Assembly: GCF_008632335.1 (NCBI RefSeq)
Contig: NZ_VWXX01000021.1
Span: 1 to 60,897 of the forward strand
Reading direction: 5' to 3'
Origin: Thiohalocapsa marina
GTDB lineage: Bacteria > Pseudomonadota > Gammaproteobacteria > Chromatiales > Chromatiaceae
DNA: 60,897 bases
A model generated the notes under the pieces. It was given only the letters and a program-made list of their open reading frames with translations, made no database searches and was not told the DNA's origin. Positions 25,290 to 34,217 of this stretch are shown one piece after another; within the stretch, counting starts at the first letter, position 1; the number at the start of each line of letters is the position of its first letter. A program made the position numbers and the translations under genes.

Positions 25290-26264
25290 TTGGGGGATTG
25301 CGGTTTTGGGTGTTCGTAGCCAGACGATGGCGAGACCCGCCAGCACGATGCAGGCGCCGCCGGTCAGTTCGGTCGGGCTCAGGGTCTCGCCCGCCAGGAG
25401 TGCCGCCGAAACGGCGCCGACGATCAGTTCGAACAGCAGCAGCACCGACGAGCGCTGCAGCGGCATGTGGCTGACACCATGCTGGGTGGCCGCAACCATG
25501 GTGCTCAGCCAGAGCGCCCCCACCGCCAGTGCCACCGCCAACGCCGTTGCCAATGCCGTCATCGCCGTCGCCACCTCCGCCGTCGTCGTCATCGCCGTAG
25601 CCCCAAAGGAAGCCGCCGGCGGGGCGGTATCGACGGCAAGTGCCGCGAGCAGGGCCAGCGGGGGCACCAGCACCACCGCGGACAGGTTCTTCAGCGTCGC
25701 CGGCATCTGGTGCGCGGCGCGCACCTGGACATTGGTCAGCGCAAAGCCCAGGCCCGCCAGCAAGCCCAGCAGATCCGCGGTGCCGAAGGCCGGGAGCAGG
25801 CCGGCATCGACGCCCTGCAGGTCCGAGAACAGCATCAGCCCGGCGCCGAACAGCGCCAGCGCCAGGGCAGGGATGGTCACCGCCAGCAGGCGCTCGCCCA
25901 GCAGCAGCCGACCGAGGACCACGGTCCAGACCGGCGACAGGTAGAACAGGATCAGCACCCGCGCCACATCGCCCTCGATCATGCCGATGCCGAAGGCGAT
26001 GTTCGACACCGCCGCCGAGAGCCCGATGCCCAGCAGTCGCCAGGGCATCCGCAGGGCCGTGCGCCAGTGACGACGGGCCAAGGGGCCCAGCGTCAGCGCC
26101 GCACCCAGATAGATCACCGTCAGGGTCCAGAATCCCCCCAGGCCCGCCTGCTCGAGCCCGCGCAGCGGCAGCCAGAACAGGCCCCACAGGGCGGAGCCCA
26201 GCAACAGGGTGATGACGACCACCATGGGCCGCAGGGCGAAACCGGTCGGCTGGGTCTGTGCCAC
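25287..26264 (-). CDS. EamA/DMT-family permease
   Basis: A 325-residue inner-membrane transporter with about ten hydrophobic segments and two EamA repeats (about 15-150 and 175-315). Examples are FYLSPVWTVVLGRLLLGERL in the first and LIVGAVSAALLAGETLSPTEL in the second, the usual position of the E-rich DMT motif. A Thr/Ala-rich insert (about residues 215-245) in the second half is unusual. The substrate is unknown. The GTG start lies two bases after the stop of the efflux adaptor gene, so it is the third gene of a tight minus-strand operon. Its stop codon lies at the edge of a dispersed repeat. Confidence 0.87.
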   Translation of the reverse strand: MAQTQPTGFALRPMVVVITLLLGSALWGLFWLPLRGLEQAGLGGFWTLTVIYLGAALTLGPLARRHWRTALRMPWRLLGIGLSAAVSNIAFGIGMIEGDVARVLILFYLSPVWTVVLGRLLLGERLLAVTIPALALALFGAGLMLFSDLQGVDAGLLPAFGTADLLGLLAGLGFALTNVQVRAAHQMPATLKNLSAVVLVPPLALLAALAVDTAPPAASFGATAMTTTAEVATAMTALATALAVALAVGALWLSTMVAATQHGVSHMPLQRSSVLLLFELIVGAVSAALLAGETLSPTELTGGACIVLAGLAIVWLRTPKTAIPQ

Positions 26265-26266
26265 GG

Positions 26267-27364
26267 TCAGCGGCGTGTTCCGACAGCGGCCTGTTCGGAC
26301 GGTTCGGCTCGGGTGACTGCCTTGCCCTGGGTCAGGCCGAGGAAACCGCGGGTGATGACCTGTTCCGCCGGGGCCAGGCCGGTCAGGATCTCGATGTCGT
26401 CGGCAATGCGCAGGCCGCTCTGCACCGGGCGCTTCACCGCCGTGCCGTCGTCGCCGATGATCCAGACGAACTGACCGTCGCGGTCCTGGCGCAGGGCGCG
26501 AAACGGGACCAGCAGCCGGGGCACGGCGGCGGTGGTCAGTTCGGCGCGGATGAACTGGCCGGCGCGGGCGCCGTCGGGGATCCGCTCGAAGCGCACCTCC
26601 ACCGGCGCCTGGCGGCTGGTCTCGGACAGCGTGGGGTGGATGCGCAGGATGGTGCCGGCGAGGGGCTGGCCGCCCAGGGCGTCGATGCGCAGCCGCACCG
26701 GATCGCCTAGGGCGACCTGGGGCAGCACCAGTTCGGACACATAGACCTCCGCGATCAGCGAGGCCGGGTCCGCCAGGGTCAGCAGGTGGGTCTTCTTGGT
26801 GACGAAATCGCCGGGCTCCACCAGGCGCTCGGTGATGACGCCGGCGAAGGGCGCCTCGACGCGCGTGTAGTCCAGCCGGGTCTGCAGCAGCCGGACCTCC
26901 GCCTCGGCCACCGCCAGCGCGGTGCGCGCCTGGGCCAGCTCGTCCTCCGAGGCGGCCTTGCGCCGCGTCAGGTCCGCCAGGCGCTCCACGTCCAGGGCCT
27001 CCTGGGCGCGGGTGGCGCGGGCCTTGTCCAGCTCGGCGCGCAGCAGGTCGTCCTCGATCCGGGCCAGCACCTGCCCCTGTCGCACCGCATCGCCCTCGAA
27101 CACGTCGAGTGCGGTGATGCGGCCCTCTTCCTGGCTGTACAGTCGCACCAGCCGACGCAGCCGCAGGGTGCCGGGGCGCTCGTGTTGCGCCGAGACCGGC
27201 GCGCGCTGGGTGGTGATGGCGGTGACCAGATGCCCGCTGCCGGGCCGCTGCGAGGGGGGGCTGGCCGGAGAGGCGGCGCCGTCGCGGTCGCGCCCGTCAC
27301 CCTGCTGGCTGCAGCCCATGAGCGCCAGCGTCAGGGTGGCGAGCAGGGCGAGACGCGCGCCCAT
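26267..27364 (-). CDS. RND-type efflux periplasmic adaptor (membrane-fusion lipoprotein)
   Basis: A 365-residue membrane-fusion protein. The signal MGARLALLATLTLALMGCSQ has its lipobox cysteine at 18. A lipoyl-like half (EGDAVRQGQVLARIEDD), a coiled-coil hairpin (about residues 95-155, ELDKARATRAQEAL to RLLQTRLDYTRV), the second lipoyl half (APFAGVITERLVEPGDFV) and a beta-barrel domain (YVSELVLPQVALGDPVRLRI) follow in the normal order. No RND pump or TolC-like gene is nearby, so it is an orphan adaptor here. It starts one base after the S24-like gene and is followed by the EamA gene. Confidence 0.9.
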   Translation of the reverse strand: MGARLALLATLTLALMGCSQQGDGRDRDGAASPASPPSQRPGSGHLVTAITTQRAPVSAQHERPGTLRLRRLVRLYSQEEGRITALDVFEGDAVRQGQVLARIEDDLLRAELDKARATRAQEALDVERLADLTRRKAASEDELAQARTALAVAEAEVRLLQTRLDYTRVEAPFAGVITERLVEPGDFVTKKTHLLTLADPASLIAEVYVSELVLPQVALGDPVRLRIDALGGQPLAGTILRIHPTLSETSRQAPVEVRFERIPDGARAGQFIRAELTTAAVPRLLVPFRALRQDRDGQFVWIIGDDGTAVKRPVQSGLRIADDIEILTGLAPAEQVITRGFLGLTQGKAVTRAEPSEQAAVGTRR

Positions 27365-27365
27365 G

Positions 27366-27767
27366 TCAGGCGCGGCCGGTGATGTCGACGGCGTTGCCCG
27401 GCAGCGGGGTGGCGCTGGCCAGGGCGCCGGCGTCATCGTAGTCGTAGTGCTTGATCTGGCGTCGGATGTTGCGCTGGATGACGATGCCCAGGACCTTCCA
27501 TTCCAGCCCCGTCAGCTCGATCTGCGGAAAGTCGGGATTCAGCGCCATCAGCCACTCGCGGCCCTGCCCGTCGCGGTGGAACTGGCGAAACCAGCGCACG
27601 CCCTCCACCTCGGCGAAGACGTACATGCCGCTGCGGCAGTATTCGGTGGGTTCGACGATGACGATGCACCGGTCCGGGAATTCCGGCTCCATGTCCGGCC
27701 CCAGCACCTGCAGGGCGAAGGGTTCGTGCAACGCACAGCCGGTGCCTTCGAGCATGGGTTCTGTCAT
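27366..27767 (-). CDS. S24/LexA-like peptidase-fold protein, apparently inactive
   Basis: A 133-residue protein resembling the C-terminal S24 domain of LexA/phage repressors: FALQVLGPDMEPEFPDRCIVIVEP corresponds to the family's GDSMEP..DGD.V segment, followed by SGMYVFAEVEGVRWFRQF and LEWKVLGIVIQR. The catalytic serine of GDSM is Asp here (GPDM), and the usual lysine of VKR is missing (VRWFRQF), so autocleavage is unlikely. There is no DNA-binding domain. The start at 27767 is preceded by GAGGACC; ATG 27779 is an alternative. It is the first gene of the adaptor/EamA operon. Confidence 0.75.
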   Translation of the reverse strand: MTEPMLEGTGCALHEPFALQVLGPDMEPEFPDRCIVIVEPTEYCRSGMYVFAEVEGVRWFRQFHRDGQGREWLMALNPDFPQIELTGLEWKVLGIVIQRNIRRQIKHYDYDDAGALASATPLPGNAVDITGRA

Positions 27768-27783
27768 GATGGTCCTCATTTGC

Positions 27784-27866
27784 TAAGGAGACACTGATTT
27801 ATTGGCCTGCCTGATCCGATCCTGGCCAAAAATCAGCAAGGGGGCGTCCTGCCCCGCGCGGGCGCC
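27784..27866 (-). repeat. Multi-hairpin element (family A), deletion derivative
   Basis: Begins TAAGGAGACACTGATTTATT, keeps the TTGGCC…GGCCAA hairpin (with an enlarged loop, CTGCCTGATCCGATCC), then jumps to the GC-rich GGGGCGTCCTGCCCCGC stem and ends. The middle and right end are lost. It lies between the divergent S24-like and ABC exporter genes. Confidence 0.8.
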
Positions 27867-27926
27867 GGCCCGTCCGTTTCGTTTGCTTCAGCTTGGGTCC
27901 AACCGCTCCACAGTCAACGACAGGCC

Positions 27927-29741
27927 ATGATACGGATCAACGCCACAGAGCGCATTCACAACGACCGACGCGACTGGCACAACCTGCGCGGCATGCTGCC
28001 GTTCCTGTGGGAGTTCCGCGGCCGGGCGCTGTTCGCGCTGGCCTGCCTGGTGCTGGCCAAGCTGGCCAGCGTGGGCGTGCCGCTGGTGCTCAAGGACATC
28101 ATCGACGCCTTCGAGGGCGGCCAGACCGAGCCGGCCCGGCAGGCCCTGGCGCTGCCGGTGGGGCTGCTGATGGCGTACGGCGCGCTCAAGCTGTCGGGAT
28201 CGCTGTTCAACGAGCTGCGCGACGTGGTCTTTGCCCGGGTGCGCTTCCGCGCCATGCGCCGGCTCTCCACCCGGGTGCTGGCGCATCTGCACCGGCTCTC
28301 GCTGCGCTACCACCTGGAGCGGCAGAGCGGCGCCATCAGCCGCGACCTGGAGCGCGGCACGCGCTCGGTGTCGACCATCCTGAACTACATGGTGTTCAGC
28401 GTGATCCCGGTGTTCGTGGAGTTTACGCTGGTGGCGGTGGTGCTGCTGGCGAAATACGAGCTGGTGTTCACGCTGGTGACCTTCGGCACCGTGCTGGTGT
28501 ATGTCGCCTTCACCTTCGCCATCACCGAGTGGCGCATGGACTACCGCCGGCGCATGAACGTGCTCGACAGCCAGGCCAACAGCCAGGCCTTCGACAGCCT
28601 GCTGAACTACGAGACGGTGAAGTACTTCGGCAACGAGCGCATGGAACTCGAGCGCTACGACAACACCCTGACGGAATGGGAAGACGTTGCGGTCAAGAGC
28701 CAGAGCTCCATGTCGCTGCTGAACTTCGGCCAGGGCAGCATCATCGCCGTGGGTGTCACCGCCATCATGTTCTTCGCCGCCCAGGGCGTGGTGGCCGGGC
28801 GCATGAGCATCGGCGATCTGGTGCTGGTGAACGCCTTCATGCTGCAGCTGTTCATCCCGCTGGGCTTTCTCGGCATCGTCTACCGCCAGATCAAGTACGC
28901 GCTGGCAGACATGGATCTGGTGTTCAAGCTGCTGGAGCGAGAACCCGAGATCCAGGACGCGCCCGGCGCGCCGGCGCTGATCCTGCGGCAGGGCCGCCTG
29001 CGTTTCGACGGGGTGAGCTTTCACTACCAGCCCGAGCGGCCGATCCTGCGCGATGTGGACTTCCGCATCGAGCCCGGCGAGAAGGTGGCCGTGGTCGGCC
29101 ACAGCGGCGCCGGCAAGTCGACCCTGGCACGGCTGCTGTTCCGCTCCTACGAGGTCAATGCAGGCCGCATCCTGATCGACGACCAGGACATCCGTGACGT
29201 GACCCAGCAGAGCCTGCGCGGCGCCATCGGCATCGTGCCCCAGGACACGGTGCTGTTCAACGACAGCATCTACTACAACCTGGCCTATGGCCGCCCGGAC
29301 GCCAGCCGCGAAGAGGTGGAGCGTGCCGCCGAGCTGGCGCACATCCGTGCCTTCGTGGAGTCGCTGCCGGACGGCTGGGACACGGTTGTCGGCGAGCGCG
29401 GGCTCAAGCTCTCCGGCGGCGAGAAGCAGCGCGTCGCCATCGCCCGGGCCATCCTCAAGCGGCCGCGCATCATGCTGTTCGACGAGGCGACATCTTCGCT
29501 GGACAGCAAGACCGAGCAGGCCATACAGCAGACCCTGGCCGAGGTGGCCGAGGACCACACCACGCTGGTCATCGCCCATAGGCTGTCGACGGTGGTGGAT
29601 GCGCAGCGCATCCTGGTGATGGAGTCCGGCCGGATCATCGAGCAGGGCGAGCATCGTCGCCTGCTGGCCGACGGCGGGGTCTATGCGGCCATGTGGGAAC
29701 TGCAGCAGCGCGAGCGGGAACAGGTGCCGTCGGCGTCCTGA
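27927..29741 (+). CDS. Atm1/HMT-type ABC exporter (half transporter)
   Basis: A 604-residue fused membrane/ATPase half-transporter of the ATM1 family, which exports glutathione-conjugated metals or sulfur compounds. The membrane domain (about 20-320) includes the family-typical SLLNYETVKYFGNERMELER. The nucleotide-binding domain has Walker A GHSGAGKST near 391, signature LSGGEKQR near 495 and Walker B IMLFDEATSSLD. It lies divergently from the S24-like operon and 47 bases before a two-component system. Functional links to either are not shown. Confidence 0.93.
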   Translation: MIRINATERIHNDRRDWHNLRGMLPFLWEFRGRALFALACLVLAKLASVGVPLVLKDIIDAFEGGQTEPARQALALPVGLLMAYGALKLSGSLFNELRDVVFARVRFRAMRRLSTRVLAHLHRLSLRYHLERQSGAISRDLERGTRSVSTILNYMVFSVIPVFVEFTLVAVVLLAKYELVFTLVTFGTVLVYVAFTFAITEWRMDYRRRMNVLDSQANSQAFDSLLNYETVKYFGNERMELERYDNTLTEWEDVAVKSQSSMSLLNFGQGSIIAVGVTAIMFFAAQGVVAGRMSIGDLVLVNAFMLQLFIPLGFLGIVYRQIKYALADMDLVFKLLEREPEIQDAPGAPALILRQGRLRFDGVSFHYQPERPILRDVDFRIEPGEKVAVVGHSGAGKSTLARLLFRSYEVNAGRILIDDQDIRDVTQQSLRGAIGIVPQDTVLFNDSIYYNLAYGRPDASREEVERAAELAHIRAFVESLPDGWDTVVGERGLKLSGGEKQRVAIARAILKRPRIMLFDEATSSLDSKTEQAIQQTLAEVAEDHTTLVIAHRLSTVVDAQRILVMESGRIIEQGEHRRLLADGGVYAAMWELQQREREQVPSAS

Positions 29742-29788
29742 CCCCGTTGCGGGACACCCCGGCAGCGCCAACCGTCCACCAGACCACC

Positions 29789-31450
29789 ATGACACAGCCC
29801 CTCGCAACCCCCGCCCGCCAGGGCGACCGCCGCATCCTGCACATCCTGCGCGCAGCACGGCTTCTGACGCCGCTGGCGGTGTTCGGCCTGAGCCTGCTGG
29901 CGGCGGTGACGCTGTTGCTGCTGACGCCGGCCGGCCATGCGCCGAGCAGCGCCACGCCGGCCGGTCTGGCCTGGATCATGGGCTGGGCCAAGCCGGTCGC
30001 GCTGGCGGCCCTGCTGGTGGGCGTGCTGGCGGCCCTGCTGCTGGCCGCACGGCTGAAGACGCAGTTGCTGCAGCCGCTGGTGAGCCTGGAGGATTCGGTC
30101 ACCCGGGTCTGCGAGGGCGAGCCTGGGGCCAGCCGGCTGCTGCACAAGGCCGGCGTGCTGCAGACCATGGCCCAGGGCATCGGCTCGCTGAACAGGGAAC
30201 TGACCGACCTGTACGAGGACATGGACAGCCGGGTGGCGCGCCAGACCACGCGTCTGGCGCAGAAGACCGCCTCGCTGAAGATCCTCTACGACGTGGCCGC
30301 CGAGATCACCCGCGCCGACACCCTGGAGGACATCCTGCTGCACTTCCTGCGGGTGCTGAAGGAGATGGTCAACGGCCGCGCGGCCACCGTCCGCCTGGTC
30401 ACTGCCGACGGCGCGCCGCGGCTGATCGGCTCCATTGGCCTGGACGACGACCTGGTGCGCGAACAGGACATGCCCCCGGTGGACCTGTGCCTGTGCGGCA
30501 CCGTGCTCTGCCCGGGCGAGATCGTCTGCGACAACGACCTGCGCTATTGCTCGCGGGTCTACGGCCGGCGCATGTTCGGCAGTGATGTGCTGGAGGTGGT
30601 GACGGTACCGGTGAAGCATCACGATGAACTGCTGGGCACCTATTCCATCTTCGTCGACCGTCCGGGCATCCGCCTGCGCGAGGACATCCAGGACCTGCTG
30701 TCCACCATCGGTCAGCACATCGGCGTGGCCGTGGCCAAGTACCGCTCCGACAACGAGGCGCGGCGGCTGTCGATCATCGAGGAGCGCGCGTCGCTGGCCC
30801 ATGAGCTGCACGACTCCCTGGCGCAGACCCTGGCCAGCCTGCGGTTGCAGGCCCGCATGTTGCAGGATTCGCTGCAGGGCGCCACCATCTCGGACGAGGC
30901 GCGGGCGGATCTGAGCCGTATCCGCAACGGCATCGACGAGGCCCACGGCGAGGTGCGCGAACTCATGGCCAGTTTCCGCGCGCCCATGCAGCGCCGCGGT
31001 CTGGTGCCGACCTTGCAGGAGCTGACTCGGGCCTTCGGCAAGCAGACCGGCGTGCATTGTGTGTTTCAGCTCAATTGTCGGCCCTTCGAGGTCTCTGCAG
31101 TGGAGGAGATGCAACTGGTGCGAATCGTGCAGGAGACCCTTGCCAACGTGCGCAAGCACGCCCGGGCGCAGACGGTGCGGGTATTGTTGACGCGTGAGCC
31201 GGACGGCACCTATGTGCTGCTGGTGGAGGACGACGGCGTCGGCTTTCGCGCGCCGGAGCCGCGTGTGGGTGGCGGCCGGCGCAGCGGCAATCCGGGCGAG
31301 CATATCGGGCTGTCGATCCTGCAGGAGCGGGCCCGGCGCATCGGTGCACGGCTGGAGGTGGAGAGCGAGCCCGGCGAGGGTACCCGGGTGGAGGTCAGCT
31401 TCGAACCCGCCCGTGGCACGCGGGCGTCCGGCACGGACCTGGCGGCCTGA
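29789..31450 (+). CDS. NarX/NarQ-like sensor histidine kinase with minimal periplasmic loop
   Basis: A 553-residue HisKA_3 kinase. Two membrane segments (about 25-50 and 68-90) flank only about 20 periplasmic residues, so the nitrate-binding domain of NarX/NarQ is absent. A HAMP-like linker follows. The GAF-like central module (about 155-330) has a cysteine cluster, CLCGTVLC…C…YC (residues about 232-253), as in NarQ-type kinases. The dimerisation helix has HELHDSLAQTLASLRLQ near 338, and the ATPase has an HATPase_c core with DDGVGFRAPE. The ATG at 29789 is chosen over upstream starts that add unconserved sequence. The stop overlaps the response-regulator start. Confidence 0.9.
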   Translation: MTQPLATPARQGDRRILHILRAARLLTPLAVFGLSLLAAVTLLLLTPAGHAPSSATPAGLAWIMGWAKPVALAALLVGVLAALLLAARLKTQLLQPLVSLEDSVTRVCEGEPGASRLLHKAGVLQTMAQGIGSLNRELTDLYEDMDSRVARQTTRLAQKTASLKILYDVAAEITRADTLEDILLHFLRVLKEMVNGRAATVRLVTADGAPRLIGSIGLDDDLVREQDMPPVDLCLCGTVLCPGEIVCDNDLRYCSRVYGRRMFGSDVLEVVTVPVKHHDELLGTYSIFVDRPGIRLREDIQDLLSTIGQHIGVAVAKYRSDNEARRLSIIEERASLAHELHDSLAQTLASLRLQARMLQDSLQGATISDEARADLSRIRNGIDEAHGEVRELMASFRAPMQRRGLVPTLQELTRAFGKQTGVHCVFQLNCRPFEVSAVEEMQLVRIVQETLANVRKHARAQTVRVLLTREPDGTYVLLVEDDGVGFRAPEPRVGGGRRSGNPGEHIGLSILQERARRIGARLEVESEPGEGTRVEVSFEPARGTRASGTDLAA

Positions 31451-32097
31451 TGCGCGTCCTGCTGATCGATGATCATGCCCTGTTCCGCGTGGGGCTGCTG
31501 GAGCTGCTGGAGCGTCGCGGCATCGAGGTGGTGGACGCCGTCGGCGACTGCGAGGTGGGCCTGAATCTGGCCCGCGACTGCGCCCCGGATGTGGTGCTGC
31601 TGGATCTGCGCATGCCCTGCAGCAGCGGCATCGAGGTGCTGAAGCGCATCCGTGCCGAGGGCCTGGACCGGCGCGTGGCGATGCTGACCACCAGCACCGA
31701 GGAGCCGGACGTGATCACGGCCTTGCAGGCCGGCGCCAATGGGTATCTGCTCAAGGACATGGAGCCCGACGAGCTGGTGGCGTCGCTGAACGACATCGTC
31801 GCCGGCAAGACCGTGGTGGCGAGCGAGCTGACCGGCATCCTGGCGCGGGCCGTCAGTCAGGACCGGGCCGAGCCCGAGGAGCGGGAGCCGGCCTTTTCCG
31901 ACCTGACCCGCCGCGAGATGGAGATCCTCTGCCATCTGGCCGCCGGGCAGAGCAACAAGGTCATCGCCCGGGAACTCGGCATCACCGACGGCACCGTCAA
32001 GCTTCACGTCAAGGCCATCCTGCGCAAGCTCAACGTCCACTCCCGGGTCGAGGCCGCCGTCATCGCCGTCGAACGCGGCCTCTGCACCCGAACCTGA
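31450..32097 (+). CDS. NarL/FixJ-family response regulator
   Basis: A 215-residue regulator. The receiver domain (1-120) contains the acidic pocket LLIDDHALFR, the phosphoacceptor Asp near residue 52 in VVLLDLRMP, and the Lys in LLKDM. The LuxR-type helix-turn-helix (about 150-210) reads LTRREMEILCHLAAGQSNKV and DGTVKLHVKAILRKL. It shares one base with the end of the kinase gene (TGATG), so the two form a cognate pair. The overall sequence is NarL/NarP-like. Targets are unknown. Confidence 0.94.
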   Translation: MRVLLIDDHALFRVGLLELLERRGIEVVDAVGDCEVGLNLARDCAPDVVLLDLRMPCSSGIEVLKRIRAEGLDRRVAMLTTSTEEPDVITALQAGANGYLLKDMEPDELVASLNDIVAGKTVVASELTGILARAVSQDRAEPEEREPAFSDLTRREMEILCHLAAGQSNKVIARELGITDGTVKLHVKAILRKLNVHSRVEAAVIAVERGLCTRT

Positions 32098-32105
32098 TTC
32101 ACATA

Positions 32106-32147
32106 CAGGGGCAGTCTTCACCCGGGATGCGGGCTGGGTTGATGATC
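32106..32147 (+). repeat. Family B 48-bp module, diverged copy
   Basis: A 42-base stretch, starting AGGGGCAGTCTTCACCCGGG and ending GGGTTGATGATC, aligns with the module at 6295-6343. It stands alone, without the large palindrome, between the response-regulator and rhodanese genes. Confidence 0.5.
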
Positions 32148-32222
32148 TTCGTGGTGTCGGCCACATTTCCCAGTGTATACGTTGGACTTGGTGCTGAATG
32201 ACGAGGAACAAGGTGTAACCCG

Positions 32223-32717
32223 ATGCAGAATTTTCTGGAACTGATCCGCGACTGTCTCACCGATGTGCGGGAGATCATGCCGTGGGACCTGGAGGAGCGG
32301 ATGGCGGAGAACGCGGATCTGCTGATCATCGACGTGCGCGAGCCGAGCGAGTTCGAGGCCATGCATATCGCGGGCTCGCTGAACGTGCCCCGGGGGATCC
32401 TGGAATCTGCCTGCGAATGGGAGTACGAGGAGACGGTGCCGGAGCTGGTGCAGGCGCGCGATCGGGAGCTGGTGGTGGTGTGCCGGTCGGGCTATCGCAG
32501 CGTCTTGGCGGCCCATTCGCTGCAGGTGCTGGGCTACCGCAACGTCGCTTCGCTGCAGACCGGGCTACGGGGCTGGAAGGATTATGAGCAGCCGTTGCAG
32601 GACGGCGCGGGGCGTGACGTGGATCTGGACGATGCCGATGTCTACTTCACGCCCCGGTTGCGCCCCGAGCAGATGCGGCCGGCCGAGGCCCCCGGCGGGA
32701 CCCCGGACGTGGCCTAA
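32223..32717 (+). CDS. Rhodanese-domain sulfurtransferase
   Basis: A 164-residue protein with a single rhodanese domain (about 15-125). DVREPSEFEAMHIAGSLNVPRG starts the domain, and the active-site loop CRSGYRS near residue 87 carries the persulfide cysteine. Following this is TGLRGWKDYEQPL, the usual domain end, and a short acidic tail. It transfers sulfane sulfur to an unknown acceptor. The gene stands alone between the two-component system and the convergent NDUFA9-like gene. Confidence 0.88.
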   Translation: MQNFLELIRDCLTDVREIMPWDLEERMAENADLLIIDVREPSEFEAMHIAGSLNVPRGILESACEWEYEETVPELVQARDRELVVVCRSGYRSVLAAHSLQVLGYRNVASLQTGLRGWKDYEQPLQDGAGRDVDLDDADVYFTPRLRPEQMRPAEAPGGTPDVA

Positions 32718-32729
32718 CCGCAGGGGGCG

Positions 32730-33653
32730 TCAGGGATTGTTCAGGTAGGCCAGTGTCTGCTGGTCGAAGGGCCGTGGCGTCAGGCCCAGGCGCGCGAAGC
32801 CGTCGTCGGCGCAGGTGTTGCCGGCCAGCAGCATGATCAGCTGGTCGCGGGTGATCGGGAACCAGCTGAAACGGTCCATGAGTCCGGCCACCGGGGCGAT
32901 GAGGCTGGCCGGGGCCGGCAGCATGCGCTTGCGCTTGCCGCTGGCAGCGGCGATGGTCTGCAGGATCGCCTTCCAGCTCAGCGCGTGCGGACCGCACAGG
33001 TCGTAGGACTGGTGGATGCTGTCAGGGCGCTGCAAGGCGGTGGCAAAGGCGGCGGCGACGTCTTCGACGTGGACCGGCCCCAGTTCGAATGCGCCGGCAT
33101 TGACGGGCAGCAGTCCCTGGTAGAACAGCGGGGCGGGCACCGGGCTGTCGATCAGTTCGGCCTTCAGTTGGGTGCAGAATTCCATGCGGCCGCGCGGATC
33201 GCCGAAGATCACCGACGGCCGGAAGATGGTCCAGTCGAGGCCCGAGGCCTTAAGCGTCTCTTCGGCTGCCAGCTTGGTGGTCTGGTAGGGGGTCGCGGCG
33301 GCGTCGATGCCGTTGGCGCTCATCAGCAGGAAGCGTTTCACGCCAAGGGCCTCGGCAACGGCCATCATGCGCTCCGCGCCACGACGCTGCAGGGCGTCGA
33401 AGGTGATGCCGGATGCCGGGAATTCACGCAGGATGCCGATGAGGTAGATCGCGGCGTCGCAGCCCTGCAGCAGTGTGTCGACGGCCGCTTCATCGCCGAC
33501 ATCGCCGGCGATGGTGCTCACCCCGGGGTGAGCGGGTAGCCGGTCTTCGCTGCCGGGGCGTACCAGCAGCCGCACTTCGTGTCCGTCTGCGCAGAGCCTG
33601 TCTACCACATGGCTGCCGACGAAGCCGGTGCCACCGATGATGCCGATCTTCAT
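32730..33653 (-). CDS. NAD(P)-binding epimerase-like protein, NDUFA9 family
   Basis: A 307-residue atypical short-chain dehydrogenase of the complex I NDUFA9-like group. The Rossmann motif is GIIGGTGFVGSHVVDRL at residue 5. The catalytic YxxxK appears as YQTTK near 136, and TIFRPSVIFGDPRGRMEF near 160 is typical of the family. Its role may be in a redox or quinone-related step; the substrate is unknown. GGGAGA nine bases upstream of the ATG at 33653 serves as the ribosome binding site. It is convergent with the rhodanese gene. Confidence 0.85.
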   Translation of the reverse strand: MKIGIIGGTGFVGSHVVDRLCADGHEVRLLVRPGSEDRLPAHPGVSTIAGDVGDEAAVDTLLQGCDAAIYLIGILREFPASGITFDALQRRGAERMMAVAEALGVKRFLLMSANGIDAAATPYQTTKLAAEETLKASGLDWTIFRPSVIFGDPRGRMEFCTQLKAELIDSPVPAPLFYQGLLPVNAGAFELGPVHVEDVAAAFATALQRPDSIHQSYDLCGPHALSWKAILQTIAAASGKRKRMLPAPASLIAPVAGLMDRFSWFPITRDQLIMLLAGNTCADDGFARLGLTPRPFDQQTLAYLNNP

Positions 33654-33872
33654 GACGCGTGATCTCCCGTTGTCAGTGTGCCGTCCGGCGCCGGGAAGCG
33701 GTGCCTGGCACGGTGCTCCAATGCCTCAGATTTCCGGTCGCGGTGCCGTTCTGACAAGGGTGTGAGGTGCGATTCTTGTGGTCGGTCCGGGCGGGATGCG
33801 ACGCTGCAGGTGGTGGTATCGGCGTGATTCGATTCCGCCCGGTTCGGCCGCCGTGCCGGGGGGTGCCGCCGC

Positions 33873-34217
33873 TCAGGTGCCGGTGGCATGGAGCATGGTC
33901 TGCTTCAGCTGCTTGCCCAGGTCGCGGGTGCGCAGGCGGCGCAGCTTGGTCTTGAGGCCGGCGAAGGCGGCGTCGATGGCCTCTTCGGCCTGCTTGCGCG
34001 CCTCGCGGACGATGACCTGTTGTCGCTCCTGGGCGACGGTGAGCAACTCGCAACGCACGCGGTGTCCGTGCAGCTGGTCGAATTCTTCGCTGATCCGGGC
34101 CTGGATCTCCAGTGGCTGGTTGGGAAAGCGCGCTTCCAGCGCGGCGGCTAGCTGGTTAATCCTTTTCTTTATCTTGCGATCCAACGCAAGCATGTCTCCG
34201 CTGATGCGTACGCTCAT
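33873..34217 (-). CDS. HPF/RaiA-family ribosome-associated protein
   Basis: A 114-residue protein resembling the HPF/RaiA (sigma-54 modulation) fold. The first strand, VRISGDMLALDRKIKKRI, is followed by an EARISEEFDQLHGHRV-like region and a long basic helix (VREARKQAEEAIDAAFAGLKTKL). HPF proteins bind the 30S decoding site in stationary phase. This member is diverged from E. coli YfiA/HPF, so assignment to the family is good but the exact activity is not. ATG at 34217. It lies next to a gene-free 525-base gap. Confidence 0.72.
   Translation of the reverse strand: MSVRISGDMLALDRKIKKRINQLAAALEARFPNQPLEIQARISEEFDQLHGHRVRCELLTVAQERQQVIVREARKQAEEAIDAAFAGLKTKLRRLRTRDLGKQLKQTMLHATGT

Noticed and set aside
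27888-29858. Minus-strand open frame opposite the ABC exporter
   Set aside because: Antisense shadow; the plus strand has all ABC transporter motifs in order.
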